A DNA stretch of 64,000 bases from Herminiimonas fonticola. GTDB taxonomy: Bacteria > Pseudomonadota > Gammaproteobacteria > Burkholderiales > Burkholderiaceae_D. The notes under the pieces were generated by a model, which was not told where the DNA came from, did no database searches, and saw only the letters and a list, made by a program, of their open reading frames with translations. Below, piece by piece: positions 27,290 to 36,704 of this stretch (positions within the stretch are counted from its first letter, which is position 1; each line of letters starts with the position of its first letter). The stretch is from positions 1-64,000 of the forward strand of contig NZ_PTLZ01000004.1 in assembly GCF_003293745.1 (NCBI RefSeq), written 5' to 3'. A program made the translations under genes and the position numbers.

Positions 27290-27682
27290 ATGATCGGTAA
27301 CTACAACTACGGAACCGGCCGTCGCAAAAGTGCAGTGGCTCGCGTTTTCATCAAATCGGGCTCCGGCCAGATCGTCGTCAACGGCAAACCAGCGAACGAA
27401 TACTTTTCGCGTGAAACCGGCTTGATGGTGATTCGTCAACCTCTGGAATTGACCAACAATGTCGAAACTTTCGACATCATGGTCAACGTCAACGGCGGTG
27501 GCGAATCCGGTCAAGCGGGCGCTGTGCGTCACGGTATCACCCGTGCTTTGATCGACTACGATGCAACATTGAAATCGGAACTGTCGAAAGCAGGCTTCGT
27601 TACTCGTGATGCACGTGAAGTTGAACGTAAAAAAGTTGGTCTGCGCAAAGCTCGTCGCGCAAAACAATTCTCGAAGCGTTAA
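27290..27682 (+). CDS. rpsI: 30S ribosomal protein S9
   Basis: A 130-residue S9. It starts [21 protein letters not shown] and ends in the basic tail [14 protein letters not shown], whose terminal Lys-Arg reaches the P-site tRNA. AAGGAACGG precedes the ATG. It is the second gene of the rplM-rpsI operon and is followed by a strong terminator. Confidence 0.99.
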   Translation: MIGNYNYGTGRRKSAVARVFIKSGSGQIVVNGKPANEYFSRETGLMVIRQPLELTNNVETFDIMVNVNGGGESGQAGAVRHGITRALIDYDATLKSELSKAGFVTRDAREVERKKVGLRKARRAKQFSKR

Positions 27683-27716
27683 TCTCAGCATCCTGCACGC
27701 GTTGTTTGCGTGCCAG

Positions 27717-27750
27717 AAAAGCCGCCAGGTTCACGCTTGGCGGCTTTTTT
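27717..27750 (+). terminator. Rho-independent terminator of the rplM-rpsI operon
   Basis: AAAAGCCGCCA (27717-27727) pairs with TGGCGGCTTTT (27738-27748) around a 10-nt loop, followed by more T residues. It starts 35 bp after the rpsI stop. Confidence 0.92.
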
Positions 27751-27883
27751 CATTTGCGCTCGGTTTGCATGCCGAGTTAAATCTGTTGTTGGCTTGGGTG
27801 TTACATTTTTTCCCAGTACGGGCCAAGCAATGAGGCAACATCGCCTGTAAAATAAAACGAAGTATTTTTTGCCAGGAAGAAAC

Positions 27884-28921
27884 ATGATCAAGGTTGGTAT
27901 CGTCGGGGGTACGGGTTATACGGGTGTTGAGTTGCTGCGTATTTTGGCGACGCACCCTGAAGTCAAATTAACAGCGATTACTTCGCGTAAAGAAGATGGT
28001 TTGCCGGTCGCGGATATGTTCCCATCGTTGCGCGGGCGCGTCGATCTGGCGTTTTCGTCGCCGGACAAGGCTAAGTTAACTGAATGCGATGTCGTCTTTT
28101 TTGCGACCCCGCACGGCGTGGCAATGGCGCAGGCTCCCGAGTTGCTGGCCGCTGGCGTCAAGGTCATCGATCTGGCTGCCGACTTCCGCTTGCAGGATAT
28201 TGCCTCGTTTGAGAAGTGGTACAAGATGCCGCATAGCTGCCCCGAGCTATTGAAAGAGGCGGCATATGGTCTGGTTGAGTTGAATCGTGATGCGATCCGG
28301 AAGGCGCGCATAGTCGGCAATCCCGGCTGCTACCCAACCACCATGCAGCTCGGTTTGGCACCTTTATTGAAAGCCGGCGTGATCGATGCATCGCATCTGA
28401 TTGCGGACTGCAAATCCGGCGTGTCCGGCGCAGGACGCAAGGCCGAAGTGGCAACCTTATTCTCTGAGGCCGGTGACAATTTCAAGGCGTACGGTGTTTC
28501 CGGTCATCGTCATTCGCCAGAAACATTGGAGCGCTTGAGCAAGCTGACCGCAGATAAAGTCGGCCTCCTGTTCACGCCGCATCTGGTGCCGATGATACGC
28601 GGCATGCATTCAACGCTGTATGCGCGTTTGACCAAAGACATTGATAACGCGGCGCTGCAGGCCTTGTTTGAAAAGGCCTACAAGGATGAACCGTTTGTCG
28701 ATGTGATGCCGTTTGGCTCGCATCCGGAAACTCGCTCCACGCGCGCGTCGAATATGCTGCGGATCGCCATTCATCGTCCAAATGATGGCGATACCGTAGT
28801 CGTGCTGGTGGTGCAGGATAATCTGGTGAAAGGTGCATCCGGACAAGCTGTGCAGTGTATGAATCTGATGTTCGGTCTTGATGAGAGCACGGGTTTGATG
28901 CACGTGCCTATTTTGCCGTGA
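27884..28921 (+). CDS. argC: N-acetyl-gamma-glutamyl-phosphate reductase
   Basis: A 345-residue NADPH enzyme, third step of arginine synthesis. The Rossmann motif [15 protein letters not shown] is at residues 5-19 and the catalytic Cys149 in VGNPGCYPT. The [10 protein letters not shown] and HRHSPE segments are typical of the long (type 1) form. AGGAAGAAAC before ATG 27884 fixes the start. TAAAAT at 27848 is a likely -10. Three genes follow at short spacing. Confidence 0.97.
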   Translation: MIKVGIVGGTGYTGVELLRILATHPEVKLTAITSRKEDGLPVADMFPSLRGRVDLAFSSPDKAKLTECDVVFFATPHGVAMAQAPELLAAGVKVIDLAADFRLQDIASFEKWYKMPHSCPELLKEAAYGLVELNRDAIRKARIVGNPGCYPTTMQLGLAPLLKAGVIDASHLIADCKSGVSGAGRKAEVATLFSEAGDNFKAYGVSGHRHSPETLERLSKLTADKVGLLFTPHLVPMIRGMHSTLYARLTKDIDNAALQALFEKAYKDEPFVDVMPFGSHPETRSTRASNMLRIAIHRPNDGDTVVVLVVQDNLVKGASGQAVQCMNLMFGLDESTGLMHVPILP

Positions 28922-28939
28922 TGATAAGTAACTGACATC

Positions 28940-29698
28940 ATGGCCAATAAGCCAAAACCGGTTTTCAAATCCCTGCGGCGCAAACTTTGGTGGCAGCGTT
29001 GGTCAATCTCGCCTGCACGGATGACAATCAAGAACCATCTGCCTTGGCCCTTGCGCGTAATGCTGATCGCCGTCGTACTGGGTTTGAGCGGTGCTATTGC
29101 GATGTGGACTTACGATTTAGGCCGCAGCTTTACCGGTTTTAAACCGGCAGCTACGGTGGCGCAACTAAGTTCCATACAAGAACAGCTTAGAGGAATCAGC
29201 GCCGAACGTGATCGCTTTCAAACTACGGTCAATGCGGCGGAAAGCCAATTGAACATAGAGCGCTCAGTGCAGACGCAATTGAATCGCCAGATCAAGACGC
29301 TGGAATCGGAAAACAGCAAACTCAAGGATGATCTGTCTTTCTTCGAAAGTTTGCTGCCTACGAATACTGGGGTGGCAGGCATCACGATACGTCGCTTCAA
29401 GGTGGAAATGGCTGAGCCGGGGCAGTTGCGTTATCGATTATTATTAATGCAAGGTGGTAAACTTGTTCCTGATTTTACGGGGAATTATCAGCTTGTTTTG
29501 ACGCTGGTGCAGGAGGGTAAAAGTGCTATGATGACCTTCCCAAAATCGGATGCCACCGATAAATTCAAGCTTTTGTTCAAGCATTATCAGCGTGTCGAAG
29601 GGGTGCTTACCCTGCCGGAAGGCGCGATAGTAAAATCGGTCCAGATCAAGGTTCTTGAAAGAGGCGCGATGCGTGCGCAACAGTCTGCAAATTTGTAA
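28940..29698 (+). CDS. Membrane-anchored coiled-coil protein (DUF6776-like)
   Basis: A 252-residue protein with a basic cytoplasmic start, one membrane segment (about residues 37-57) and a periplasmic part. Residues about 74-135 form a clear coiled coil (heptad-rich, Gln/Glu/Asn), followed by a small beta-rich domain (IRRFKVEMAEPGQLRYRLLLMQ onward). It has no known function. Its place between argC and a bactofilin gene, 11 bp before the latter, is conserved in betaproteobacteria, to my knowledge, so a role with bactofilin in cell-envelope organisation is a reasonable inference. Confidence 0.82.
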   Translation: MANKPKPVFKSLRRKLWWQRWSISPARMTIKNHLPWPLRVMLIAVVLGLSGAIAMWTYDLGRSFTGFKPAATVAQLSSIQEQLRGISAERDRFQTTVNAAESQLNIERSVQTQLNRQIKTLESENSKLKDDLSFFESLLPTNTGVAGITIRRFKVEMAEPGQLRYRLLLMQGGKLVPDFTGNYQLVLTLVQEGKSAMMTFPKSDATDKFKLLFKHYQRVEGVLTLPEGAIVKSVQIKVLERGAMRAQQSANL

Positions 29699-29709
29699 GG
29701 AGGGTCATC

Positions 29710-30114
29710 ATGTTTAGCCGAAAAACCAAAAGTACGATTGATAGTCTGATTGGCGCTGCGACAAATATCGCAGGCAATGTTCATTTCAAGGGCGGATTGC
29801 GCATTGATGGTTGTGTGAAAGGCGATGTGATTGCCGATGCGGATGAAACCAGCATGCTGGTCATTTCCGAGCACGCCAGAGTTGAGGGCGAAGTACGCGT
29901 TGCGCATTTGCTCGTCAATGGGACGATTATCGGGCCGGTATTTTCATCGGAATTGCTTGAATTGCAGCCGAAAGCCCGCATAACTGGTGATGTGCACTAC
30001 AAAGCCTTGGAAATGCACGGTGGCGCTGTCGTGTCGGGGAAATTGACCCACGATACGATAGAAGAGCCGATTTTGAAACTTGCCGTACCCATACTTGCTG
30101 CCAATAATACGTAA
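29710..30114 (+). CDS. Bactofilin (polymer-forming cytoskeletal protein)
   Basis: A 134-residue bactofilin. It has the DUF583 right-handed beta-helix pattern of repeating short strands with G-D-V turns (VHFKGGLRIDGCVKGDV, then ARVEGEVRVAHLLVNGTIIGPV, and ARITGDVHYKALEMHGGAVVSGKL). These proteins form non-polar filaments at the membrane and often recruit cell-wall enzymes. AAGGAGGGTC precedes ATG 29710. It follows the coiled-coil membrane protein by 11 bp and precedes erpA. An M23 endopeptidase gene, a frequent bactofilin neighbour, lies about 1.8 kb away. Confidence 0.94.
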   Translation: MFSRKTKSTIDSLIGAATNIAGNVHFKGGLRIDGCVKGDVIADADETSMLVISEHARVEGEVRVAHLLVNGTIIGPVFSSELLELQPKARITGDVHYKALEMHGGAVVSGKLTHDTIEEPILKLAVPILAANNT

Positions 30115-30129
30115 AGTCTGGCGCGGGTC

Positions 30130-30135
30130 TATAAT
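30130..30135 (+). promoter_or_regulatory. Possible -10 box for erpA
   Basis: A perfect TATAAT lies 32 bp before the erpA start codon, in the gap after the bactofilin gene. No good -35 stands at the right distance, so its use is uncertain. Confidence 0.4.
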
Positions 30136-30166
30136 GTGACATACCGTTTTCCAGCAGGAGTCTGAA

Positions 30167-30517
30167 ATGAATGCAATTGCCGAAATGCCATCCCCTATCC
30201 TCTTCAGCGACAGCGCTGCAGCCAAGGTTGCCGAACTGATCGAAGATGAAGGTAATCCGGACCTGAAACTGCGCGTTTTCGTGCAGGGCGGCGGTTGCTC
30301 GGGCTTCCAATATGGTTTCACATTTGATGAAATCGTCAACGAAGACGACACCACGATGGAAAAGAACGGCGTGCAACTGTTGATCGATTCGATGAGCTAC
30401 CAGTATCTGGTCGGCGCAGAAATCGATTACAAGGATGATCTCGAAGGCGCGCAATTCGTCATCAAGAACCCGAACGCAACGACGACTTGCGGTTGCGGTT
30501 CATCTTTCTCGGCCTGA
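30167..30517 (+). CDS. erpA: Iron-sulfur cluster insertion protein ErpA
   Basis: A 116-residue A-type carrier that delivers Fe-S clusters to target enzymes. The three ligand cysteines are present: Cys44 in [10 protein letters not shown] and Cys108/Cys110 in [17 protein letters not shown] precedes ATG 30167. Its position after bactofilin is usual for the group. In E. coli ErpA matures IspG/IspH of isoprenoid synthesis; ispA and dxs occur later in this window. Confidence 0.97.
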   Translation: MNAIAEMPSPILFSDSAAAKVAELIEDEGNPDLKLRVFVQGGGCSGFQYGFTFDEIVNEDDTTMEKNGVQLLIDSMSYQYLVGAEIDYKDDLEGAQFVIKNPNATTTCGCGSSFSA

Positions 30518-30557
30518 TATCGCTAAGACAGTTATTGTTAAACGTTTCGGTTGAAGT

Positions 30558-30588
30558 AAAAAAGCGCAGATTAATCTGCGCTTTTTTT
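30558..30588 (+). terminator. Rho-independent terminator after erpA
   Basis: An almost loop-free palindrome (30558-30572 with 30573-30587) contains GCGCAGAT/ATCTGCGC and has A- and T-runs on either side, so it can terminate both erpA and, from the other strand, anmK. Confidence 0.9.
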
Positions 30589-30673
30589 ATGCCTGAATTT
30601 GTCTCTGAAATTCATGTTCGGATCTTACGGCGATGACTTTCAGATATAAATTCAATCCAGATTTGAATCGGCT

Positions 30674-31807
30674 TCATGCCGGATACAGTGCTCCCAAAAT
30701 TCTCAAGCCACGCGCTCCCGTTACCGAAGGAAGATTGCCCGGTTCACGCATATAAAAGCGCTGTGCCAGCCATGCAAAAGCCAGGGCCTCGACTTGATTC
30801 GGTGCGACGCCCAATGCTTCGGTAGATTCCACCCGTATCGTCGGATTATGCAACTTCAATGCAAAGTGAATGAGCGTCATCAGATAGCTATTGTACGCAC
30901 CGCCGCCGCAGACATATACGGCCTGGGTTTGCGGCGCATGCAGTTTGATCGCATCACTCAAGGTGGTGGCGGTGAAGACTGCCAGGGTTGCTTGCACATC
31001 CGCACTTGGAATGCCGGGGAAGTTCGCCAGCTTTTGCGCCAGCCATGCCGGATGAAATAAATCGCGGCCTGTGCTTTTTGGTGGTGGCGCATTGAAGAAG
31101 GCTTCATCGCGCAACGCTTTCAATAATTCCGGATGCATTTTTCCGGTTTTTGCCCAGTCGCCATTCGCGTCGTAGGCGAGGCCATTGTGTTGCGCGATCC
31201 ATGCATCCATCAAGACATTGCCGGGACCGGTATCAAAGCCGATTACCGGAGCGCCGGCCTGATGCGGCAACACACTGATATTGCAGATGCCGCCTATATT
31301 CACGACGACACGGTTTTCATTGCTGCCGCTAAATAGGGCGCGATGAAATGCCGGCACTAAAGGCGCGCCTTGTCCGCCAGCCGCGATATCGCGACTGCGA
31401 AAATCGGCGACGACGTCGATGCCTGTCCATTCGGCCAGCAACGCAGGATTATTCGTTTGACGTGTATAGCCTGCTTCGGGGCGATGGCGTATGGTTTGGC
31501 CGTGTACGCCTATCGCGATGACATCACTGCCAGTGACTCTTGCTTCGCGCAGCAAAGTACCTACGCACTCCGCATAGTATTCGGCGAGCTGATGTGCCGC
31601 GAGTGCTTCGCGGTGGATTTCATCGTGGCCTGCAGTTTGCAACGCCATCAACTCGGTTCGCAACGCATCTGGAAATTCAACGTAGGCCGACGCCAGCGTT
31701 TGCTGTGGCGTGCCGTCGCTGGAAAATGAAGTCAGGATGCCGTCAACGCCGTCGAGGCTGGTGCCTGACATCAAGCCGATGAAAAGAGAATTCTGTGAAG
31801 TGGACAT
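30674..31807 (-). CDS. anmK: Anhydro-N-acetylmuramic acid kinase
   Basis: A 377-residue kinase of the ASKHA fold that phosphorylates and opens 1,6-anhydroMurNAc in peptidoglycan recycling. The start FIGLMSGTSLDGVDG is the phosphate loop, with IGVHGQTIRHRP and GFDTGPGNVLMD downstream, and the catalytic Asp lies in the latter. ATG 31807 is preferred; a TTG at 31825 is the alternative. No Shine-Dalgarno is visible. Directly upstream is a T-run that belongs to a terminator of the M23 peptidase gene, so anmK may be controlled by read-through. Confidence 0.95.
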   Translation of the reverse strand: MSTSQNSLFIGLMSGTSLDGVDGILTSFSSDGTPQQTLASAYVEFPDALRTELMALQTAGHDEIHREALAAHQLAEYYAECVGTLLREARVTGSDVIAIGVHGQTIRHRPEAGYTRQTNNPALLAEWTGIDVVADFRSRDIAAGGQGAPLVPAFHRALFSGSNENRVVVNIGGICNISVLPHQAGAPVIGFDTGPGNVLMDAWIAQHNGLAYDANGDWAKTGKMHPELLKALRDEAFFNAPPPKSTGRDLFHPAWLAQKLANFPGIPSADVQATLAVFTATTLSDAIKLHAPQTQAVYVCGGGAYNSYLMTLIHFALKLHNPTIRVESTEALGVAPNQVEALAFAWLAQRFYMREPGNLPSVTGARGLRILGALYPA

Positions 31808-31869
31808 AAAAAAACCGTTCGTCAATATTAGGTGATTTTAAGTCACTCTGCGCTGAACAAACGGTTTTT
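31808..31869 (-). terminator. Terminator of the M23 peptidase gene, abutting the anmK start
   Basis: AAAAACCGTT (31810-31819) pairs exactly with AACGGTTTTT (31860-31869). The enclosed 40 nt holds a second small hairpin (GTGA 31832-31835 with TCAC 31843-31846). On the minus strand the T-run comes last and touches the anmK ATG at 31807. It therefore lies after the peptidase gene and exactly at the 5' end of anmK. Confidence 0.65.
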
Positions 31870-31908
31870 GTTATTGAGTCGAATGCGTGTTTTTTAAACT
31901 CGTATCGT

Positions 31909-33279
31909 TTATTTCGATGCCAGACGAACGTTATTGTTTTCCGGCGTCAACAGCGCAAAGCGATGCGACATATCGCTGGCAACCGCACGGAAGCGTTGCA
32001 TCTGCGCGGCGGCCAAAGGTTGAGCATTCGGGATATCAACCGTCATCGGATTGCGCGCTTCGTTATTCACGCGGAACTCATAGTGCAAATGCGGTCCGGT
32101 CGACCAGCCGGTGGTGCCGACGTAGCCAATTACCTGACCCTGGCTGACTTTTGCACCTTTGCGCAGATTGGTCGCGAAGCGACTCATGTGTGCATACGCG
32201 GTTGAATAATTCGACCAGTGTTTGATCACAACCACATTACCGTAGCCGCCCTGTTTGCCCGCGAAGTCGATCGTGCCGTCGCCTGCAGCGCGAATCGGCG
32301 TGCCGCTTGCAGCAGCGAAGTCGACACCTTTATGCGCTTTCCACAAACCGGAAATCGGATGCTTGCGCAGCGAAAAACCGGATGAAATACGCGTAAATTC
32401 CAATGGTGATTTGAGGAAGGCCTTCTTTAATGATTTGCCGTCAAAGCCGTAATAACCGCCGCTTTGTGCGCTACTCGGATCTTCAAACCAGACCGATTGA
32501 TACGTAGCAGGGCCGTTCATGAATTCGCCAGCCAGTACGCGACCAGCGTGTACGTACTCGCCGTTTTGCCAGAAAGTTTCATAGACGATATTGAAGCGAT
32601 CGCCGCGACGCAGGTCGGAGCCAAAGTCGATGTCGGTAGAAAACATATCGACGATTTGCGACGCGATGTTGTCAGGGATTTGTGCCGCATCGGTTGCTGC
32701 AAACAGGGACGATTTGATCGTGCCCGAGCGCATCTCGATACGACGTTCCATGGCGACTGGCGCTTCGACGGCTTTGAGCTTGCCGCCTTCGCGCGTGATC
32801 AAGATGTTACGCACCGCTTCATTGCGACCGCTGGAAATCGTACTACTCAGCCAATTCAATTCACCGTCTTCACTGGTTTGTGCCTGGACGCGCTTGCCGG
32901 CTTTTAATTGCATGACGTTGCGTGCAATCGGATCCGACTTGATGAAGCTTGCTGCTTCATTGTCGTCAACCCCCAGACGATCCAGCAAGGTTGCCAACGT
33001 ATCGCCTGAACGCACGCGTTCTTCGCTGATATAGTTTTGCTGACTGTTTTCGAGCGCGGCAATCTGGTCTGCCAGTTGCGGCAAAGCCAATTCCTGCGTG
33101 ATGGATTTGATCGGCAAGTCATCTGCATCGGGGGCCATAGGTGCAACGCCTGCTGCACCGAAAGCACATACTGCCAGCAAGAGTGCGGAACCAGAAATAA
33201 CGCGTGTTTTGCGAGATGAGCCGAGTAGAAGTTTTTTGCTGCTTGAGCCTGCGCTCAGTAATTTATTTAATGTGAACAT
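31909..33279 (-). CDS. M23 family metallopeptidase (peptidoglycan DD-endopeptidase)
   Basis: A 456-residue envelope protein: an N-terminal membrane anchor (about residues 27-46), an OapA/LysM-like domain (RVRSGDTLATLLDRLG onward), and a C-terminal LytM/M23 domain with zinc ligands in HKGVDFAAASGTPI and the GPHLHYEFR motif. It belongs to the MepM/Csd3 type that cuts peptide cross-links. I chose ATG 33279 over an extended frame to 33384. It lies upstream of anmK (wall recycling) on the same strand, and divergent from tyrS. Confidence 0.92.
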   Translation of the reverse strand: MFTLNKLLSAGSSSKKLLLGSSRKTRVISGSALLLAVCAFGAAGVAPMAPDADDLPIKSITQELALPQLADQIAALENSQQNYISEERVRSGDTLATLLDRLGVDDNEAASFIKSDPIARNVMQLKAGKRVQAQTSEDGELNWLSSTISSGRNEAVRNILITREGGKLKAVEAPVAMERRIEMRSGTIKSSLFAATDAAQIPDNIASQIVDMFSTDIDFGSDLRRGDRFNIVYETFWQNGEYVHAGRVLAGEFMNGPATYQSVWFEDPSSAQSGGYYGFDGKSLKKAFLKSPLEFTRISSGFSLRKHPISGLWKAHKGVDFAAASGTPIRAAGDGTIDFAGKQGGYGNVVVIKHWSNYSTAYAHMSRFATNLRKGAKVSQGQVIGYVGTTGWSTGPHLHYEFRVNNEARNPMTVDIPNAQPLAAAQMQRFRAVASDMSHRFALLTPENNNVRLASK

Positions 33280-33447
33280 GCAATAAGTTAAAATCTGCCG
33301 TTTGCTCAGTTTCTCTTTCCGATGCTGTGAGTTGTTGGTGCACGGCAATGATAGAAGTCTCTGAAAATAAAATAAAAAAAGCATTGTACCTACTTCAGCT
33401 TTTGTTACTCCCGTTTCTTACAAACTTTACAAATTTAAATTCGCGAT

Positions 33448-34689
33448 ATGGATGTCTCTTCTAGCAACAAACCGGTGCAATTGCCTCTTTCCGACGCTGT
33501 ACAAGAGGCCTTGACGGTCGCCAAGCGCGGCGTTGAAGAATTGTTAATCGAATCCGAATTTGCGCAAAAATTGACGCGCTCTGAACAAAGTGGCAAGCCT
33601 TTGCGTATCAAACTCGGCCTGGACCCGACTGCACCGGATTTGCACCTCGGCCACACCGTCGTACTTAACAAGATGCGTCAGCTGCAAGATCTGGGCCACC
33701 AAGTAATCTTTTTGATCGGTGACTTTACGTCGATGATCGGCGACCCATCTGGTCGCAACATCACGCGTCCACCGTTGACGAAAGAGCAGATCAGCGAGAA
33801 CGCGAAAACCTATTTTGCGCAAGCTAGTTTGGTGCTGGACCCGGCGCGTACCGAGATCCGTTACAACTCCGAATGGTGCGATCCGCTGGGCGCACGCGGC
33901 ATGATCGAACTGTCGGCCAAATATACGGTGGCGCGGATTCTGGAGCGTGAGGATTTCACCAAACGTTTTCAGTCGAATACGCCTATCTCCTTGCATGAAT
34001 TTTTGTATCCGCTGATGCAGGGTTACGATTCGGTGGCATTGAAGTCGGATCTTGAGTTGGGCGGTACCGATCAAAAATTCAATTTGCTGGTCGGTCGCGA
34101 ATTGCAAAAGAGTTATGGTCAGGAACAGCAATGTATTTTGACCATGCCTTTGCTGGAAGGTCTGGACGGCGTGGAGAAGATGTCGAAGTCCAAAGGCAAT
34201 TACATAGGCATCACCGAGCCGGGCAATACGATGTTTGCCAAGTTGATGAGTATTTCCGATGTGATGATGTGGCGTTATTACGAGCTGCTGTCCTTCCGTT
34301 CGCTGGCCGAGATCGCACAGTTCAAGAAAGAAATCGAAGGCGGTCGCAATCCGCGCGATGTCAAAGTTTTGCTGGCGCAGGAAATCGTGGCGCGCTTCCA
34401 TTCGGTGCAGGCGGGCGAGGATGCATTGGCTGATTTCGTCAATCGCTCCAAAGGAGGCATTCCCGACGAGATTCCGGAAGTCGCATTGAGTGGTGCGCCA
34501 CTCGGCATAGGGCAATTGTTGAAGCAGGCCAATCTGTGCCCGTCGACGTCGGAGGCTTTGCGTATGGTCGAGCAGGGCGGTGTGCGTATTGATGGTGCGG
34601 TTGTTAGCGACAAGGGTTTGAAAGTGGATGCCGGTACGGTCGTGGTGCAAGTTGGCAAGCGTAAATTTGCGCGCGTCACCTTGTCGTGA
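33448..34689 (+). CDS. tyrS: Tyrosyl-tRNA synthetase
   Basis: A 413-residue class I synthetase of the TyrZ-like type. The HIGH-type motif is HLGH (residues 66-69), the KMSKS motif is KMSKSKGN (about 244), and an S4 RNA-binding domain closes the protein ([16 protein letters not shown]). No clear ribosome binding site precedes ATG 33448, and TTAAAT lies 7 nt before it. dtd follows 40 bp after, a functional pairing because DTD removes D-Tyr mischarged by TyrS. Confidence 0.97.
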   Translation: MDVSSSNKPVQLPLSDAVQEALTVAKRGVEELLIESEFAQKLTRSEQSGKPLRIKLGLDPTAPDLHLGHTVVLNKMRQLQDLGHQVIFLIGDFTSMIGDPSGRNITRPPLTKEQISENAKTYFAQASLVLDPARTEIRYNSEWCDPLGARGMIELSAKYTVARILEREDFTKRFQSNTPISLHEFLYPLMQGYDSVALKSDLELGGTDQKFNLLVGRELQKSYGQEQQCILTMPLLEGLDGVEKMSKSKGNYIGITEPGNTMFAKLMSISDVMMWRYYELLSFRSLAEIAQFKKEIEGGRNPRDVKVLLAQEIVARFHSVQAGEDALADFVNRSKGGIPDEIPEVALSGAPLGIGQLLKQANLCPSTSEALRMVEQGGVRIDGAVVSDKGLKVDAGTVVVQVGKRKFARVTLS

Positions 34690-34729
34690 TCGAACTGTTG
34701 CTCGTTATCTGTTTCACTAAAAACGCCGC

Positions 34730-35179
34730 ATGATTGCCTTGTTGCAGCGCGTGACGCGCGCCAGCGTGGTTGTGAACGATGCGACGGTTGGCGCGATAAC
34801 TGCGGGTTTGATGGTGTTGGTCTGCGCCGAGCGCGGCGACACTGAAAAAGAAGCCGACGCATTGCTGAGCAAGTTGTTGTCGTATCGCGTATTTTCTGAC
34901 GATGCAGGCAAGATGAATCGCAGTGTGATGGATGTGGCTGGCGGCTTGTTGCTGGTGCCGCAATTTACCTTGGCGGCGAATACGCAATCCGGTACGCGTC
35001 CATCATTTACGCCGGCGGCGACGCCTGAATTGGCACGTGCCTTGTTTGATTATTTTGTTGTGCAGGCTGAGCAGAAGCATGCGTGTGTGGAGACTGGTCA
35101 GTTCGGTGCCGACATGCAGGTGTCACTGACTAACGATGGCCCGGTGACGTTCTGGTTGCAGGTCAAGCCGGCGCTTTGA
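34730..35179 (+). CDS. dtd: D-aminoacyl-tRNA deacylase
   Basis: A 149-residue DTD that hydrolyses D-aminoacyl-tRNAs and Gly-tRNA(Ala) mistakes. It starts [13 protein letters not shown] and has the Gly-cisPro signature NDGPVTFWL at the C-terminus. The other signature, normally SQxTL, reads PQFTL (residues 77-81), so the usual active-site Ser is Pro. It follows tyrS by 40 bp and is probably co-transcribed. Chirality control rests mainly on the GPVT loop, so activity is likely retained (inference). Confidence 0.96.
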   Translation: MIALLQRVTRASVVVNDATVGAITAGLMVLVCAERGDTEKEADALLSKLLSYRVFSDDAGKMNRSVMDVAGGLLLVPQFTLAANTQSGTRPSFTPAATPELARALFDYFVVQAEQKHACVETGQFGADMQVSLTNDGPVTFWLQVKPAL

Positions 35180-35239
35180 ATAACGTCGCATTGTGCGTAA
35201 AAAACATTCAACATAAATCACAACCCGGGAGTCGAAGAG

Positions 35240-35884
35240 ATGATGAAGCTATGGAGTGATTCTTTCAAAGATGGCGCCGCGATTCCAGGCGAGTATGCAT
35301 TTTGCGTGATCGATCCGGCTACGCATGTTGCATTGTCGAATAATAAAAATCCGCATCTGGCGTGGAGTGATGTGCCCGCCGGTACCAAGTCATTGGCATT
35401 GATTGTTCACGATCCGGATGTGCCGTCGCGTGGCGATGATGTCAATCAGGAAGGTAAAACCGTGCCTGCCAATTTGCCGCGTGTTGATTTCTTTCATTGG
35501 GTGTTGGTCGATTTGCCTGCAAATGCAACGCAGATAGCTGCTGCGTCGTTTTGCGCCAGCGTTACGCCGGGTGGCAAATCCGGCCCTGCAATTGCAGACT
35601 CGCCCATCAAGGGTGCACACCATGGCATCAACGATTACACCGGCTGGTTTGCGCAAGATGCGCAGATGGCGGGCGATTATTTCGGTTACGATGGCCCGTG
35701 TCCGCCGTGGAACGATTCCATAGCTCATCGCTATGTGTTCACCTTGTACGCGCTGGATATTGCAAACGTAGCTGTCGATGGCAAGTTCACTGGTGCGCAG
35801 GTACGGGAGGCGATTGCCGGACATGTGCTGGAACAAGCCAGTCTGTCTGGACGCTATGCATTGAATCCGGATGTGTCGATTTAA
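35240..35884 (+). CDS. YbhB/YbcL family (PEBP) protein
   Basis: A 214-residue phosphatidylethanolamine-binding-like protein of the bacterial YbhB/YbcL branch. The family pocket is seen in KSLALIVHDPDVPS and FHWVLVDLP, then GYDGPCPPWNDSIAHRYVFTLYALD. No signal peptide is present, so it is cytoplasmic. The biochemical role is not established. GGGAGTCGAAGAG precedes ATG 35240; ATG 35243 is equally possible. Confidence 0.92.
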   Translation: MMKLWSDSFKDGAAIPGEYAFCVIDPATHVALSNNKNPHLAWSDVPAGTKSLALIVHDPDVPSRGDDVNQEGKTVPANLPRVDFFHWVLVDLPANATQIAAASFCASVTPGGKSGPAIADSPIKGAHHGINDYTGWFAQDAQMAGDYFGYDGPCPPWNDSIAHRYVFTLYALDIANVAVDGKFTGAQVREAIAGHVLEQASLSGRYALNPDVSI

Positions 35885-35896
35885 TACACTGAGAAC

Positions 35897-36541
35897 ATGA
35901 CTGAAATATTGTTGATTCGCCACGGCGAAACCGATTGGAATGTCGAGAAGCGTCTGCAAGGGCATACCGATATTGATTTGAATCGCGAGGGTGTGCGCCA
36001 AGCCGCCGCGCTTGGCCGTGTCTTGCTGAACGAGCCGCTAGATGCGATTTTTTCCAGCGATTTGAAGCGTGCGTTCGGGACGGCACAAGGCATTGCGATT
36101 CCACGCGGGATGAACATTCAATTGGATACGGGTTTGCGCGAACGCTGCTTCGGTGCCTTCGAAGGTTTGAATCATCCGGAAATCAATGAGCGATTCCCGG
36201 ATGATTACGCTGCATGGAAAAGACGCGATATCGATGCGCGCTATCCGCAAGGCGAATTTCGCGCCGAGACTCTGCGCGAATTTTCCAATCGCGCTGTCGA
36301 TGCAATTACGACCTTGGCTGGTGCTTACCGTAAAGTTGCCATCGTTACGCACGGCGGCGTACTCGACTCCGTGTATCGCCGCGCGAAAAACATGGGCTAC
36401 GAACATCCACGCGATTTTGATGTGCTGAATGCCAGTATCAATCGTGTGACTTGGGATGGCAGCAACTTCCAGATCCTGAAATGGGCAGACGTCTCGCATC
36501 TTTCACGTGCGGCTCTGGATGAAAGCGACAATCTGGCCTAA
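35897..36541 (+). CDS. Histidine phosphatase family protein (phosphoglycerate mutase-like, GpmB type)
   Basis: A 214-residue member of the phosphohistidine phosphatase branch 1. The catalytic motif LIRHGETDWN (His9) starts the protein, Arg in the FSSDLKRA segment binds phosphate, and the second His is in IVTHGGVLD near 152. Cofactor-dependent mutase, phosphatase or alpha-ribazole phosphatase activity cannot be separated by sequence alone. It begins 12 bp after the YbhB gene, so likely the same transcript. Confidence 0.9.
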   Translation: MTEILLIRHGETDWNVEKRLQGHTDIDLNREGVRQAAALGRVLLNEPLDAIFSSDLKRAFGTAQGIAIPRGMNIQLDTGLRERCFGAFEGLNHPEINERFPDDYAAWKRRDIDARYPQGEFRAETLREFSNRAVDAITTLAGAYRKVAIVTHGGVLDSVYRRAKNMGYEHPRDFDVLNASINRVTWDGSNFQILKWADVSHLSRAALDESDNLA

Positions 36542-36704
36542 GCTTTGGAAGTAACTAGATTGATAACAGAAAAAGCAATTCCACTTGAGATGGAATGCCG
36601 GGTTTGTCGTATTTCCTCTCGTTTGATTGCATTTAAGCCAAAACACGCCTGAGCCGCAGACGGATGCGGATAAAATAGCGCTTTCCCTATTGCAAGCCCG
36701 TCGC

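Noticed and set aside
26831-27691. 286-codon frame antisense to rplM-rpsI
   Set aside because: Lies entirely opposite two certain ribosomal protein genes; composition is that of a shadow frame.
33544-34650. 368-codon frame antisense to tyrS
   Set aside because: Fully opposite a certain gene, His/Gln/Arg-rich, no ribosome binding site.
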